A DNA stretch of 64,000 bases from Enteractinococcus coprophilus (GCF_006716305.1 NZ_VFOU01000004.1:273491-337490); one strand, 5' to 3'. Positions 27,265-36,813 are shown, counted from the stretch's first letter. The notes: generated from the letters alone by a model not told the origin. A program made the numbers and translations.

Positions 27265-28884
27265 CTAGTCTTCGGCGTGCTCGCGGAAAGAGCTCAGGTC
27301 ATCCCAGGTCCCATACCCACCACCACCGGCGGTTTGAATGGTGATCCCTTCACCGGCTTGGACTTCGAAGCGTGTCATGGATTCACGAGCTTCATCACCG
27401 TCAGCGCCGTGGCGAATGACGTGACCTGGTGTGCCATCAGCGCCTCCGGCTAGACCCCATGGTGCGGTGGTCACTCGAGAGGTTCCGGCCACCACTTGGG
27501 CTTTGCCCCGAGTGAGTGTCAAATGTCGGATCAGCCCGTCGCCGCCTGCAAACTTTCCGCTACCACCGGTGCCATCAGCGATCTGGTAAGCCTCAACTCG
27601 CAGCGGGTATTCGCGTTCAATAACTTCACATGGGGTGTTGCGCGTGTTGGTCATGTGCGTGTGCAAGGCCGAGGCGCCGTCTTGGTCTGGCATCGCCCCT
27701 TGACCGCCTCCGTAGGTTTCGACGTAGGAAAAATACTGCCCGGTGGTTTCGTCGAAGCCGCCAATGGTCATGATCGACATGGACCCTGATGAGGCGGCTG
27801 GGACGTGTGCGGGAGCGAACTGGTGAAACGCTCCTAACAGGGCATCCACGATACGTTGCGATGTTTGGATATTGCCATTGGCCACCGGTGCGGGAAACAC
27901 GGCGGCCACGAGGGAGCCCTCGCGAGTTTGCACGGTGATGGGTTCCATCAATCCTGCATTCGACGGCAGAGTTGGATCGGTAAGCAGCTTAATGACGTAG
28001 GCAACGCAGCCTTCTGTCACCGCCCACGAACAGTTCACCGACCCGGCGACCTGGTCATCAGTTTGGGTAAAATCCACCGTCAGCTTTTCACCGGCGACCT
28101 CCACGGTCACCGTAATTGAAATGGGGTGCTCGCGGTTGCCATCGTGTTCGAGAATATCGGTAAAAGTGCCTTTGCCATCCGGTAGTTGGGCAATCGCGGC
28201 TCTAGTCCGGCGAGCGGCATAGTCGACCAGCGCCCGGGTGGACAAGTCAAACCGGGCGCTACCCCATTCTGCTAAGAGTTCGTGGATGCGGCGCTGCCCC
28301 AAACGGTTGGCAGCGACTTGGGCCATGATGTCGCCGCGGGTTTTGTCCTGGGTGCGAATGTTCGTCAGCAGTACCGCCAACAGTTCCCGGCGCAACTGTC
28401 CTTGGGCGAAAAGTTTGACCGGTGGAATGCGGACGCCTTCTTGGTAGATCTCGGTGGCGTGGGTGGCCATTGACCCCGGGGTCATGCCGCCGACGTCCAC
28501 GTGGTGGGCCAGATTTGCCACCACTGCGATCAGTTCCTTGTGCCAGAAGACCGGCGTGATGACGCACATGTCTGGAAGGTGAGAGCCACCCAGATAGGGG
28601 TTGTTCGTGATCAGGACATCGCCGTCGACAAGATTTTCAGTGCCGTAGGCGGCCAGGGCGTTTTTGATCATGGTTGGCATGAGTCCCAGATGCAATGGGA
28701 TGTGTTCTGCCTGTGAGATGAGCATCCCGTCCGGTCCGTAGATCCCGGCCGAGCAGTCGCGGCGATCTTTAATGTTCGGCGAGTAGCTGGTTTGGATCAG
28801 GGCGGTGCCGACTTCTTCGGCGATCGATTCTAAACGGTTGCGAGCGATCTCTAGTTCTATCGCGTTCAACGGCGTCTGATTCAT
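27265..28884 (-). CDS. hyuB: Hydantoinase B / 5-oxoprolinase beta-type subunit
   Basis: A 539-residue HyuB-family subunit that acts with HyuA in ATP-dependent opening of a hydantoin or oxoproline ring, or in an acetone-carboxylase-like reaction. Motifs include SYSPNIKDRRDCSAGIYGPDG (about residues 33-53), NNPYLGGSHLPDM, the metal/active-site block NIRTQDKTRGDIMAQVAA and AGGGGYG at the C-terminus. The ATG overlaps the hyuA stop as ATGA, so the subunits are coupled. No hydantoin racemase or carbamoylase is nearby, so the substrate is open. Confidence 0.88.
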   Translation of the reverse strand: MNQTPLNAIELEIARNRLESIAEEVGTALIQTSYSPNIKDRRDCSAGIYGPDGMLISQAEHIPLHLGLMPTMIKNALAAYGTENLVDGDVLITNNPYLGGSHLPDMCVITPVFWHKELIAVVANLAHHVDVGGMTPGSMATHATEIYQEGVRIPPVKLFAQGQLRRELLAVLLTNIRTQDKTRGDIMAQVAANRLGQRRIHELLAEWGSARFDLSTRALVDYAARRTRAAIAQLPDGKGTFTDILEHDGNREHPISITVTVEVAGEKLTVDFTQTDDQVAGSVNCSWAVTEGCVAYVIKLLTDPTLPSNAGLMEPITVQTREGSLVAAVFPAPVANGNIQTSQRIVDALLGAFHQFAPAHVPAASSGSMSIMTIGGFDETTGQYFSYVETYGGGQGAMPDQDGASALHTHMTNTRNTPCEVIEREYPLRVEAYQIADGTGGSGKFAGGDGLIRHLTLTRGKAQVVAGTSRVTTAPWGLAGGADGTPGHVIRHGADGDEARESMTRFEVQAGEGITIQTAGGGGYGTWDDLSSFREHAED

Positions 28885-30917
28885 GATTGCTCCTGGTCTG
28901 CTGCCAAACGAATATGCAGAAAATCGTAGGTGTCATTCTGCGCGAGCTGATCGGGACGAATATACGTGGTCGAGTCGAATTGTTCGATGATTGCAGGGCC
29001 TTCCACTACGGTGCCATCTCCGAAGGTGGTGCGATCATAGACCTGCACTTCGCGCCAAGCGCCATCAATGTATACGTCGCGGTGGTCTGTGGGTGTGACC
29101 TCCGGGCTGAGGGAGGCGACAGATTCTAGGGCGCCGTGTTCCACAGGTTGGGTCACCACGAGGCGGGCCACAACGACTTCCATGACCGCATCGGGATCAG
29201 CAAACCCATAGTTTTCCTCGTGGGCGCGATCAAAGATCTGACGCTGAGTGTCCCAGTCGGCATCCCAAGCGACCGTGAGTTCATAGGACTGGCCGATGTA
29301 GCGAGCATCGACCAGGAACTCGTAGTGGGTTTCGGCCTCCGGATGATCCAAATCGGCACGAGCCTGGGCTTGCATCTCGTGGTAAGTGACTTCCAAAGCG
29401 GCCAATGCGTCTGGAGCGTTGACGTTCACACTGGTCGCATAATCGTAGCGGATCGGTGCATCGAGCATACCCACGGCTGAGGCGATCCCAGGCCGTGGTG
29501 GAATAATCACCGAGCGCATGTTGAGCTCCCGAGCGAGATCGGCACCGTGCAATGGACCGGCACCACCAAATGCCATGAGCTCACAGGCCCGAAGGTCCAC
29601 TCCGCGTTCGACCGAGACTTTGCGAATGCCTCGAGCCATGGTTGCGGTAACGACTTTCAGGATGCCCTCTGCGGTGTCTTCGGCCGACAGGCCAAGCTGT
29701 TTGCCCCAGTCGGTCATCGCCGCCCGTGCGGCCGGAACATCTAACGTGAATTCGCCACCGAGGAGTTCGTCGCCAAGCCGACCTAGCACGGCGTGGGCAT
29801 CTGTCACGGTGAGGTGCTCGCCGCCGCGCTGATAACTTATGGGTCCAGGATCAGCACCGGCGGAATGCGGTCCCACCCGTAATCCACCACCGGAATCTAA
29901 CCAGGCAATCGAACCGCCGCCGGCACCGATCGTGTGGACATCCACCGACGGCAGCTTCATAGGCAGCCCGGCGATCTCAGAGGACAGTGTCTCATCTGGG
30001 ATCCCATCGCGGATCAGGGCGATATCGGTTGAGGTGCCACCAATATCAAAGGAGACGACTCGTTTCAGGTTTAAATGTTTCGCCCAGTTCGCGGCACCGA
30101 CCACTCCCCCGGCCAGTCCCGATAGCACGGTGCGTGCGGGGTGTTCAGCTGCATCGCTCGGGCTGAGCAGTCCGCCCGAGGATTGCATGATGCGCCAGCC
30201 GGTTTGCACGCCAGACTCGGTCAGGCCGTGTTCCAGTTGGTGCAGATAATTCGATATTCGCGGCGACACGTAGGCATTAATAGCCGCAGTCGAGGTGCGC
30301 TCATATTCGCGCATTTCGGCAGACACATCGGTCGCTGCCACGACTTGTTGCGCGACCCCAGCTGCCTGAATAATCGTAGCTGCTCGGTGTTCGTGTTCGG
30401 GATTCACATAGGCATTGAGAAACGAGACGACGATGACATCGAGCTTGAATGTTCGCAGCTGTTCGATGGTGGTACGCAGCGCCGTCTCATCGAGGTCCAC
30501 GATCACCTGTCCGGTGGCGTCCATACGTTGGTGCGCTTCAACGATGAATTTTCGGTCAATCAGGGGCTCTGGTCGTCGTTGGTGTTGATCGTAGATGGAT
30601 GGGCGGGCTTGTTGCGCGATTGCCAGTACGTCGCGAAACCCTTTCGTCGTGACCATCCCGACGCGTGCGCCGTCGCGGGTAATGACCGTGTTGGTGGCTA
30701 CGGTACTGCCGTGTACGAAACGGGTGAGGTCTTCCGGTGCGCCGCCGACACGGTCCAGGGCGCCTTTCAGTCCGGCGATGACCGCCTGTTCCGGTGCCTT
30801 TGGAGTGGAGGGCAGCTTCCAGACGTTCATGGTGCCATCGGCTGCGCGCACTGCCACATCGGTGAAGGTGCCGCCGGTGTCGATAGCCATGTGTAAGGAT
30901 TGTTCGGTTTGACTCAT
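28881..30917 (-). CDS. hyuA: Hydantoinase A / 5-oxoprolinase alpha-type subunit
   Basis: A 678-residue ASKHA-fold ATPase subunit. The phosphate-1 loop MAIDTGGTFTDVAV is at residues 10-23, HGSTVATNTVI near 69, the second phosphate loop SFDIGGTSTDIALI near 290 and AFGGAGPLHGADLA near 448, all typical of HyuA/OplA/AcxA. It partners with the overlapping hyuB. The ATG at 30915-30917 lacks a clear ribosome-binding site, and an internal ATG at codon 10 is possible. It begins the leftward metabolic block, just past the rpsI terminator. Confidence 0.9.
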   Translation of the reverse strand: MSQTEQSLHMAIDTGGTFTDVAVRAADGTMNVWKLPSTPKAPEQAVIAGLKGALDRVGGAPEDLTRFVHGSTVATNTVITRDGARVGMVTTKGFRDVLAIAQQARPSIYDQHQRRPEPLIDRKFIVEAHQRMDATGQVIVDLDETALRTTIEQLRTFKLDVIVVSFLNAYVNPEHEHRAATIIQAAGVAQQVVAATDVSAEMREYERTSTAAINAYVSPRISNYLHQLEHGLTESGVQTGWRIMQSSGGLLSPSDAAEHPARTVLSGLAGGVVGAANWAKHLNLKRVVSFDIGGTSTDIALIRDGIPDETLSSEIAGLPMKLPSVDVHTIGAGGGSIAWLDSGGGLRVGPHSAGADPGPISYQRGGEHLTVTDAHAVLGRLGDELLGGEFTLDVPAARAAMTDWGKQLGLSAEDTAEGILKVVTATMARGIRKVSVERGVDLRACELMAFGGAGPLHGADLARELNMRSVIIPPRPGIASAVGMLDAPIRYDYATSVNVNAPDALAALEVTYHEMQAQARADLDHPEAETHYEFLVDARYIGQSYELTVAWDADWDTQRQIFDRAHEENYGFADPDAVMEVVVARLVVTQPVEHGALESVASLSPEVTPTDHRDVYIDGAWREVQVYDRTTFGDGTVVEGPAIIEQFDSTTYIRPDQLAQNDTYDFLHIRLAADQEQS

Positions 30918-31037
30918 GGGTGCTACATCTCATCTGTGCCGATCGGATCGTTCACAGTCGATCGTAGCCGTTTTGATGAGACCTGTGACACGGTTCCCCT
31001 GCGCGTGGTCAGGAGGCTGGCGGAGGGTGGTTAAAAC

Positions 31038-31071
31038 AAAACATCCGCCAACATATGTTGGCGGATGTTTT
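31038..31071. terminator. Perfect 34-bp palindrome, rpsI terminator
   Basis: Arms AAAACATCCGCCAACAT (31038-31054) and ATGTTGGCGGATGTTTT (31055-31071) are perfectly complementary, with A-rich and T-rich ends on both strands. It lies 17 bp after rpsI and works as a rho-independent terminator; its symmetry allows use in both directions. Confidence 0.85.
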
Positions 31072-31087
31072 GAACAGTTCGGGCGAA

Positions 31088-31585
31088 TTAACGCTTCGAG
31101 TACTGTGGAGCTTTACGGGCCTTCTTGAGACCGGCCTTCTTGCGCTCAACTGCACGAGCGTCACGAGTCAGGAAACCAGCTTTCTTCAGCGGGCCACGGT
31201 TGTTCTCGCGGTCGATTTCGTTGAGTGCACGTGCAACGCCCAGGCGGACAGCACCGGCTTGACCGGATGGGCCACCACCGTGAACGAGAGCGACGACGTC
31301 GTATGCGCCGTTGAGCTCGAGTAGACGGAATGGGTCGTTGACTTCCTGCTGGTGCAGTTTGTTCGGGAAGTACGCTTCAAGGTCGCGACCATTGATTTTC
31401 CATGTTCCGGTGCCTGGTACCAGGCGAACACGGGCAATGGCGCGCTTGCGACGACCAACGGCCTGACCGGATTGGGTCAGTGCTGGGCGTTCGGTAGCTT
31501 CTTCTGTAGCAACTTGGGTGTCAGATTCCGAGGTGTAGCTGGTCAGCTCCTGGTCCTCAGCGATCTCATTGACGTTTTCAGTCAT
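31088..31585 (-). CDS. rpsI: Small subunit ribosomal protein S9
   Basis: A 165-residue S9 (uS9). The conserved domain begins at [21 protein letters not shown] and ends with the tRNA-contacting tail [17 protein letters not shown]. The first 35 residues are an acidic extension common in actinobacterial S9. It follows rplM by 22 bp and ends at the palindrome 31038-31071. Confidence 0.98.
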   Translation of the reverse strand: MTENVNEIAEDQELTSYTSESDTQVATEEATERPALTQSGQAVGRRKRAIARVRLVPGTGTWKINGRDLEAYFPNKLHQQEVNDPFRLLELNGAYDVVALVHGGGPSGQAGAVRLGVARALNEIDRENNRGPLKKAGFLTRDARAVERKKAGLKKARKAPQYSKR

Positions 31586-31607
31586 GGGTTCTCCTTGAAC
31601 TCAGGGC

Positions 31608-32051
31608 CTACTGGGCGACCTGGTCGATGATGAATTCTTTTGGCTGCTGGGACGCGTGCGGGTGATCGGAACCTTCGTAGACCTTCAGTTTTTTAATAAC
31701 CTGGTCGGACAGACGGTTCGATGGCAGCATGCCCTTGATGGCTTTTTCAACCGCGCGAACTGGGTTTTTCTCCAGCAGTTCAGCGTAAGTGGTTGAGGTC
31801 AGGCCACCTGGGTAACCGGAGTGACGGTAAGCCTTTTTCTTTTCCAGCTTGGCACCGGTCAACGCTACTTTCTCTGCGTTGAGGATGATGACGTAATCAC
31901 CCATGTCCATGTGCGGTGCAAAAGTGGGCTTGTGCTTGCCGCGCAGCAGCGTTGCCACCTGGCTGGCAAGACGTCCCAGCACCACATCGGTGGCGTCAAT
32001 GACGTGCCATTGACGATCGACGTCGTCTGGCGTTGGTGTAAACGTACGCAC
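31608..32051 (-). CDS. rplM: Large subunit ribosomal protein L13
   Basis: A 147-residue L13 (uL13), an early assembly protein of the 50S subunit. Core motifs are [27 protein letters not shown] and AVKGMLP-like [16 protein letters not shown] start (32049-32051) with GAAGG 10 nt upstream. It heads the rplM-rpsI operon, and a stem-loop at 32088-32124 lies in its leader, where L13 autoregulation is known in other bacteria. Confidence 0.98.
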   Translation of the reverse strand: MRTFTPTPDDVDRQWHVIDATDVVLGRLASQVATLLRGKHKPTFAPHMDMGDYVIILNAEKVALTGAKLEKKKAYRHSGYPGGLTSTTYAELLEKNPVRAVEKAIKGMLPSNRLSDQVIKKLKVYEGSDHPHASQQPKEFIIDQVAQ

Positions 32052-32412
32052 TATGTATTAGCCTTCGTATGTCGGTGTTCGGTCAGTGGAGTCGGATGAC
32101 CGTGAGAGCCACTAGCTCGACTCCTCTGTTAAGTTGACAGTGCATCTCCGGTACACCAGGTGAGGGCTGGCGTGAAGCCGGGTCCGATCTTCCCGGTGCC
32201 GCAACGACCCTAACGACGATGCAACTGCGTCGGGTGCTGCTGCGCTTGCGATCCGGGAGGACACGCACAACAGCTACCCATGTTACTACGGATCACTTAC
32301 CATCGCAAAACGACTGTGATCAGTCATGCATTACTGTCCCCACCAGCTGTGATGCTGCTGGGTATAGAGTTGGAGTGGTCGGTCTGATGGGCTCCGACCA
32401 GAAGGAATGATC
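32052..32412. other. Divergent control region between rplM and the LysR gene
   Basis: This 361-bp gap has no coding frame I trust. It holds the hairpin 32088-32124 near rplM. Promoters for both directions must lie here, but I saw no strong -35/-10 pair. Confidence 0.5.
32088..32124 (-). promoter_or_regulatory. Stem-loop in the rplM leader (candidate L13 site)
   Basis: On the minus strand GGAGTCG (from 32124) pairs with CGACTCC (to 32088), and an inner GTG/CAC pair sits above it. The element ends 37 nt before the rplM start codon, so it should be within the 5' untranslated region. Confidence 0.45.
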
Positions 32413-33315
32413 GTGGAATTACGTCAACTGGAATATTTCATGGCAGTCGCCGAAGAACTGCACTTCGGCCGGGCCGCAGCGCGCCTCCATATTTCTCAGC
32501 CGCCGCTGACCGTACATATCAAGCGGTTGGAAGAAGAGCTGGGTGTTTCACTGTTTGATCGAACCTCTCGGCGCGTCTCACTCACCTCCGAAGGCTCCCG
32601 TTTCCAAGATCTTGTCCGACCAATCTTGCAGGACTTGGACGAAGCTGTTGAAGATATTCGGGAGATCAAAGCCGGACGACGGGGTCGGGTGCGGGTCGGC
32701 TTCGTGTCTTCGGCCAGTTACGAACTCATTCCGGCAAGCGTCCGAGATATGCGTCTCCAGCATCCGGGCATCCACCTGGACCTGCAGCCCATGGCCACGG
32801 GCGAACAGGTTGAGGCCTTGTTAGAAAACCGTTTAGATATCGGTATTATGCGCGATGCTCCCCTACAATCAGGGCTGCAATTTACCACTTTACTGACCGA
32901 GCAGCTGGTCGCCGTTCTGCCATCCAACCACGCGCTAGCCTCCCAGGATGAAGTTTCTTCTGAAGACCTGATCCAGTTGCCGTTAGTGCTGTTTCCGTTC
33001 CAGTCGATGCCCGGCTACGTTACGAACATTATGGAGATCTTCCATCACCTGGGACGGTCACCGAGAATCGTGCAGCGTGCCGTCAATCAAGAAAACGTCA
33101 TGGGATTGGTCGCTGCAGGCGTTGGCGCGTCCATTCTGCCGGCGTCGTTCTCGTCTTTTTCATTTCCCGGTGTGGTGACCAAACCAATAGCCTCGCGCCC
33201 CACGACCCGGTTAGAACTTGTGACCGACCAACACGAAGTGACTGCCAATGCTGCTGCAGTTGTCACGGTCATTACTGAAGCGGCCCAGCGCATTAGTCGC
33301 AAGTCAGCATCCTAG
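32413..33315 (+). CDS. LysR family transcriptional regulator
   Basis: A 300-residue LysR regulator. The N-terminal winged helix (ELRQLEYFMAVAEELHFGRAAARLHISQPPL, about residues 2-35) precedes a linker helix and a substrate-sensing domain (about 90-295) starting GRVRVGFVSSASYELIP. GTG at 32413 has AGAAGGA with 6-nt spacing and gives the usual N-terminus; the ATG at 32407 overlaps the ribosome-binding site. Target genes are unknown. LysR genes often control divergent neighbours, which here are rplM-rpsI, or more plausibly the hyu block 1.5 kb away. Its 3' end overlaps truA by 23 bp. Confidence 0.9.
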   Translation: MELRQLEYFMAVAEELHFGRAAARLHISQPPLTVHIKRLEEELGVSLFDRTSRRVSLTSEGSRFQDLVRPILQDLDEAVEDIREIKAGRRGRVRVGFVSSASYELIPASVRDMRLQHPGIHLDLQPMATGEQVEALLENRLDIGIMRDAPLQSGLQFTTLLTEQLVAVLPSNHALASQDEVSSEDLIQLPLVLFPFQSMPGYVTNIMEIFHHLGRSPRIVQRAVNQENVMGLVAAGVGASILPASFSSFSFPGVVTKPIASRPTTRLELVTDQHEVTANAAAVVTVITEAAQRISRKSAS

Positions 33316-34156
33316 GGTCACGCTTCGCGCGAGTCTGTATGGCGCGTTGGGCAACTTGATCGTCCTCTGGGTACGTGACCCGATCAAGGATCAGACCGTG
33401 TGCTGGGGCGATGACCATATTCGAATCCCGCACCGGGTTGGCCAACCGGTTGCGCAGCCAGCCTGGCTCGCGTGCCCCATCTCCTACCCGCAACAGCGCA
33501 CCCACCAGTGCGCGAACCATGTGATGACAGAAAGCATCGGCGGTGAGATGGATCGTGAACACTGCCTCGTCTTGGTCGATCCGAAATTCTTGCAGTGTCC
33601 GAATCGTTGTGGCACCGGGCCGAGGTTTGCAAAACGCTCGGAAATCATGCAGGCCTGTCAATCCGTCGATCTCTTCGACCATGCGATCCACGACCAAAGG
33701 TTTACGGTGGTGATACGTAAAGTGTCTGGTGAGTGGATCAGGCTCACCAAGTGCCACAAGGTAACGATAGCGGCGTGAGATGGGCGAGAATCTGGCGTCG
33801 AAGCCCTTGGGTGCCACCCGGGCGCTCCTGATGCGGATGGCGCCAGATTCTTTGGCGAGTACGCCATTGAGTTTCGAGACCAAGGCCGCTTCTGCAGGTC
33901 GTGAAGGATGATGACCAGGTAGCTGTGCCCACAGTTCAGTGGGGATGTCGAAATGTATTACTTGATTGGCCGCATGCACACCGGCATCCGTTCGCCCCGC
34001 GACCGTGGTGGCTACCGGCTGTCGAAAGATGGTGAACAGTCCGTCTTCGATCGTTGCTTGGACGGTCGGTAAGCCGGGTTGTCTAGCCCACCCGTGGAAA
34101 CCGGTCCCGTCATATGCCAAATCGACCCTGATCCGGTGCATGCTCTGGTTGTGCAT
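33293..34156 (-). CDS. truA: tRNA pseudouridine(38-40) synthase
   Basis: A 287-residue enzyme isomerising uridines 38-40 in the anticodon arm. The catalytic aspartate is in VAGRTDAGVHA (about residues 51-61), with the family blocks YDGTGFHGWA, RRYRYLV and MVRALVGALLRVG. The frame continues upstream to 34210, but a promoter at 34164-34191 predicts transcription to start at or next to the A of the ATG at 34154-34156. That explains the absence of a Shine-Dalgarno. It follows rplQ, the common actinobacterial order. Confidence 0.93.
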   Translation of the reverse strand: MHNQSMHRIRVDLAYDGTGFHGWARQPGLPTVQATIEDGLFTIFRQPVATTVAGRTDAGVHAANQVIHFDIPTELWAQLPGHHPSRPAEAALVSKLNGVLAKESGAIRIRSARVAPKGFDARFSPISRRYRYLVALGEPDPLTRHFTYHHRKPLVVDRMVEEIDGLTGLHDFRAFCKPRPGATTIRTLQEFRIDQDEAVFTIHLTADAFCHHMVRALVGALLRVGDGAREPGWLRNRLANPVRDSNMVIAPAHGLILDRVTYPEDDQVAQRAIQTRAKRDPRMLTCD

Positions 34157-34163
34157 ACGTGCC

Positions 34164-34191
34164 AGTGTAGTCGGTGCCGTGACCGTGTTAA
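34164..34191 (-). promoter_or_regulatory. truA promoter overlapping the rplQ terminator tail
   Basis: On the minus strand, TTAACA (34186-34191) and TACACT (34164-34169) are separated by 16 bp; 7 nt after TACACT comes the ATG of truA. The -35 uses part of the T-rich tail of the preceding terminator. Confidence 0.55.
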
Positions 34192-34193
34192 AA

Positions 34194-34227
34194 GTAGAAG
34201 CCCCGCACAACAGTGCGAGGCTTCTAC
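34194..34227 (-). terminator. Rho-independent terminator after rplQ
   Basis: GTAGAAGCC and GGCTTCTAC form the lower stem and GCAC/GTGC the upper stem around a 4-nt loop. On the minus strand the stem is followed by TTTT, closing the infA-rpmJ-rpsM-rpsK-rpoA-rplQ unit. Confidence 0.85.
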
Positions 34228-34245
34228 GGATTCCGTCACGTGGAC

Positions 34246-34800
34246 TTACTTGTCTTCTTCGTCAGCCTTTTCAGCTGCTTCAGGAGTTTCTTCGGTCTCT
34301 TCGGTTTCTACGGCGTCATCAGCTTCAACAGCTTCTGGAGTCTCAACAGTTTCTTCTGCTGGTGCTTCTTCTGCTGCGCTGCCAGCGACCGCTTCTGCTT
34401 CAGCTACAACGGCCTGCTTTGGCGAAACTGGTTCCATGACCAGTTCGATGACAGCCATTGGAGCATTGTCGCCGGCACGGTTGCCGATCTTGGTGATGCG
34501 GGTGTAACCACCGTCGCGATTTGCCATTGCTGGGCCGATCACGGTGAACAGTTCGTGCACAACGGATTTGTTGGTGCGCGAGTTCCCGGCGATCAGGCCC
34601 TGTACCTTGCGACGAGCCGGCAGGTCACCCTGTTTTGCGAAGCTGACCAGGCGCTCAGCATAAGGCTGTAGGCGCTTTGCTTTGGTCAGCGTGGTCTTGA
34701 TGGACTTATGTTCGAACAGGCTGACCGACAAGTTCGCCAGCATACGACGCTGGTGTGCCGGGCCGCCGCCCAGGCGCGGTCCTTTGGTTGGGGTAGGCAT
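34246..34800 (-). CDS. rplQ: Large subunit ribosomal protein L17
   Basis: A 184-residue L17 (bL17). The conserved domain (about residues 1-120) begins [20 protein letters not shown] and includes [16 protein letters not shown]. The last 60 residues form a strongly acidic Ala/Glu/Pro tail, an extension seen in high-GC Gram-positive L17. It is the last gene before the terminator at 34194-34227. Confidence 0.98.
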   Translation of the reverse strand: MPTPTKGPRLGGGPAHQRRMLANLSVSLFEHKSIKTTLTKAKRLQPYAERLVSFAKQGDLPARRKVQGLIAGNSRTNKSVVHELFTVIGPAMANRDGGYTRITKIGNRAGDNAPMAVIELVMEPVSPKQAVVAEAEAVAGSAAEEAPAEETVETPEAVEADDAVETEETEETPEAAEKADEEDK

Positions 34801-34860
34801 GAATTCTCCTTGTATGATTTCCCGGCACTAGGTCCCGGGAATCAGTGGTTCAAATATGAC

Positions 34861-35859
34861 TTATAGCCCGTACTCGCTTGACTCCTGGGAGTCAAAGGGC
34901 GAGTCGAAGCTTCCGGGGCCACCGTCTTTGAGCGACAGACCGAGGCCTTCAAGTTTTTCCTTGACCTCGTCGATGGATTTTGCGCCGAAGTTGCGGATAT
35001 CCATCAGGTCGGTCTCGGAGCGTGCTACAAGCTCACCAACGGTGTTGATGCCTTCGCGTTTCAGGCAGTTGTATGACCGGACGGTAAGTTCCAGGTCTTC
35101 TACTGGCAATGCCAGGTCTGCCGCAACACTGGTATCGACTGGCGATGGGCCGACTTCAATACCTTCAGCTTCAACATTGAGTTCGCGGGCCAGGCCAAAT
35201 AGTTCAACCAAGGTCGAACCGGCTGAGGCTAGTGCGTCGCGTGGTGCCATGGATGGCTTGGTTTCAACATCGATGGTCAACTTGTCGAAGTCGGTGCGCT
35301 GTTCCACGCGGGTAGCGTCGACTTTGAAGGTGACGGTCAATACTGGTGAGTAGATCGAGTCGACCGGGATACGGCCGATCTCTGCATCTGGTGATTTGTT
35401 CTGTGCAGCGGTGACATACCCACGGCCACGTTCGATGGTGAGTTCCATATCGAACTTGCCTTTTTCGTTCAGTGTGGCGATGTGCAGATCCGGGTTATGG
35501 ACCTCGACACCTGCCGGTGGGGTGATATCAGCTGCGGTCACGACACCTGGTCCCTGCTTGCGCAGGTAAGCAACGACTGGTTCATCGTGGTGCGATGAGA
35601 CCGAAAGCTGCTTGACGTTTAAGATGACTTCCGTGACGTCTTCTTTGACACCCTGGATGGTGGTGAACTCGTGCAGCACCTGATCGATACGAACCGAGGT
35701 GACAGCGGCACCTGGGATCGACGACAACAGGGTGCGACGCAGTGAGTTACCAAGGGTGTAGCCGAAGCCCGGTTCCAGTGGTTCGAGGACGAAACGGGAC
35801 CGGGTTTCCGAAACGGGTTCTTCAGTCAACGTGGGGCGCTGTGCAATGAGCACTGACAT
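34861..35859 (-). CDS. rpoA: DNA-directed RNA polymerase subunit alpha
   Basis: A 332-residue alpha subunit. The N-terminal assembly domain (about 1-230) includes [27 protein letters not shown], and the DNA- and activator-binding C-terminal domain (about 250-310) has [18 protein letters not shown] Gly/Ser/acidic tail follows. It sits between rpsK and rplQ as usual; rpsD, which lies before rpoA in many bacteria, is absent. Confidence 0.99.
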   Translation of the reverse strand: MSVLIAQRPTLTEEPVSETRSRFVLEPLEPGFGYTLGNSLRRTLLSSIPGAAVTSVRIDQVLHEFTTIQGVKEDVTEVILNVKQLSVSSHHDEPVVAYLRKQGPGVVTAADITPPAGVEVHNPDLHIATLNEKGKFDMELTIERGRGYVTAAQNKSPDAEIGRIPVDSIYSPVLTVTFKVDATRVEQRTDFDKLTIDVETKPSMAPRDALASAGSTLVELFGLARELNVEAEGIEVGPSPVDTSVAADLALPVEDLELTVRSYNCLKREGINTVGELVARSETDLMDIRNFGAKSIDEVKEKLEGLGLSLKDGGPGSFDSPFDSQESSEYGL

Positions 35860-35988
35860 TTCCTTTCGGCGCGCGATCCGCCATTTGATGCGCGCAGTTG
35901 GGGGAAACGATGGAAATTATTTCTAGATTGATCCACGACCGTTGGTCAACATGGCTGTTGAGCGTTGGTTGTGGTGTGCTCAAAAGCC

Positions 35989-36387
35989 TTAGACGCGACG
36001 GCGTTTGGCCGGGCGTGCACCGTTGTGTGCAACTGGAGTCACGTCCGAAATGGAGCCGACTTCCAGGCCTGCAGCCTGCAGGGAACGGATCGCGGTTTCG
36101 CGTCCGGAGCCTGGACCTTTGACGAAGACGTCAACTTTACGCATCCCGTGCTCCTGGGCGCGCTTGGCAGCATGCTCAGCCGCGGTTTGAGCAGCGAACG
36201 GGGTCGATTTACGGGAACCTTTGAAACCCATCTCTCCGGCCGAAGCCCAGGAGATGACGGCACCGGTGGTGTCGGTAATCGAAACGATGGTGTTGTTAAA
36301 GGTTGATTTAATGTGGGCTTGGCCCTGAGTAATATTCTTCTTGGAGCGACGTCCCTTACGTGGGGCCGCACCGCGTGGCTTTGCCAT
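35989..36387 (-). CDS. rpsK: Small subunit ribosomal protein S11
   Basis: A 132-residue S11 (uS11) of the platform of the 30S subunit. Conserved blocks are [27 protein letters not shown] and the C-terminal [19 protein letters not shown]. It follows rpsM by 57 bp and is separated from rpoA by 129 bp without a visible terminator. Confidence 0.98.
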   Translation of the reverse strand: MAKPRGAAPRKGRRSKKNITQGQAHIKSTFNNTIVSITDTTGAVISWASAGEMGFKGSRKSTPFAAQTAAEHAAKRAQEHGMRKVDVFVKGPGSGRETAIRSLQAAGLEVGSISDVTPVAHNGARPAKRRRV

Positions 36388-36444
36388 TGAATGCTCTCCT
36401 ACAAAAAGCTTAAGTTAGTAAATACTGGGTGGGAGCAGAAGTGA

Positions 36445-36813
36445 CTACTTCTTGCGTCCTGCAACAGTCTTCTTCGGGCCCTTACGGGTACGAGCGTTAT
36501 TTTTGGTGCGCTGGCCGCGGACTGGCAAACCACGACGGTGGCGCAGCCCCTGGTAGGAACCAATTTCGACTTTGCGACGAATGTCTGCTGCAACTTCACG
36601 ACGCAGATCACCTTCGACTTGAAGGTTGCCTTCGATGTAGTCACGCAGTTTGACCATTTCGTCATCGGTTAGATCTTTGACGCGAGTACTTGCGTCAACG
36701 CCGGTAGCTTCCAGAATCTGGTTCGCGCGGCTGGTGCCAACACCGTAAATGTAGGTGAGAGCGATGACGACACGCTTTTCACGTGGAATATCAACGCCTG
36801 CTAGACGTGCCAT
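36445..36813 (-). CDS. rpsM: Small subunit ribosomal protein S13
   Basis: A 122-residue S13 (uS13) of the 30S head, contacting the P-site tRNA and L5. [24 protein letters not shown] and the basic C-terminus [24 protein letters not shown] are diagnostic. It is preceded by a 226-bp non-coding leader with two adjacent hairpins, unlike its otherwise compact neighbours. Confidence 0.98.
   Translation of the reverse strand: MARLAGVDIPREKRVVIALTYIYGVGTSRANQILEATGVDASTRVKDLTDDEMVKLRDYIEGNLQVEGDLRREVAADIRRKVEIGSYQGLRHRRGLPVRGQRTKNNARTRKGPKKTVAGRKK

Noticed and set aside
34246..34435. Acidic repeat-like end of rplQ as a possible frameshift or fusion
   Set aside because: Ala/Glu-rich acidic extensions of L17 are known in high-GC Gram-positive bacteria; the frame is continuous.
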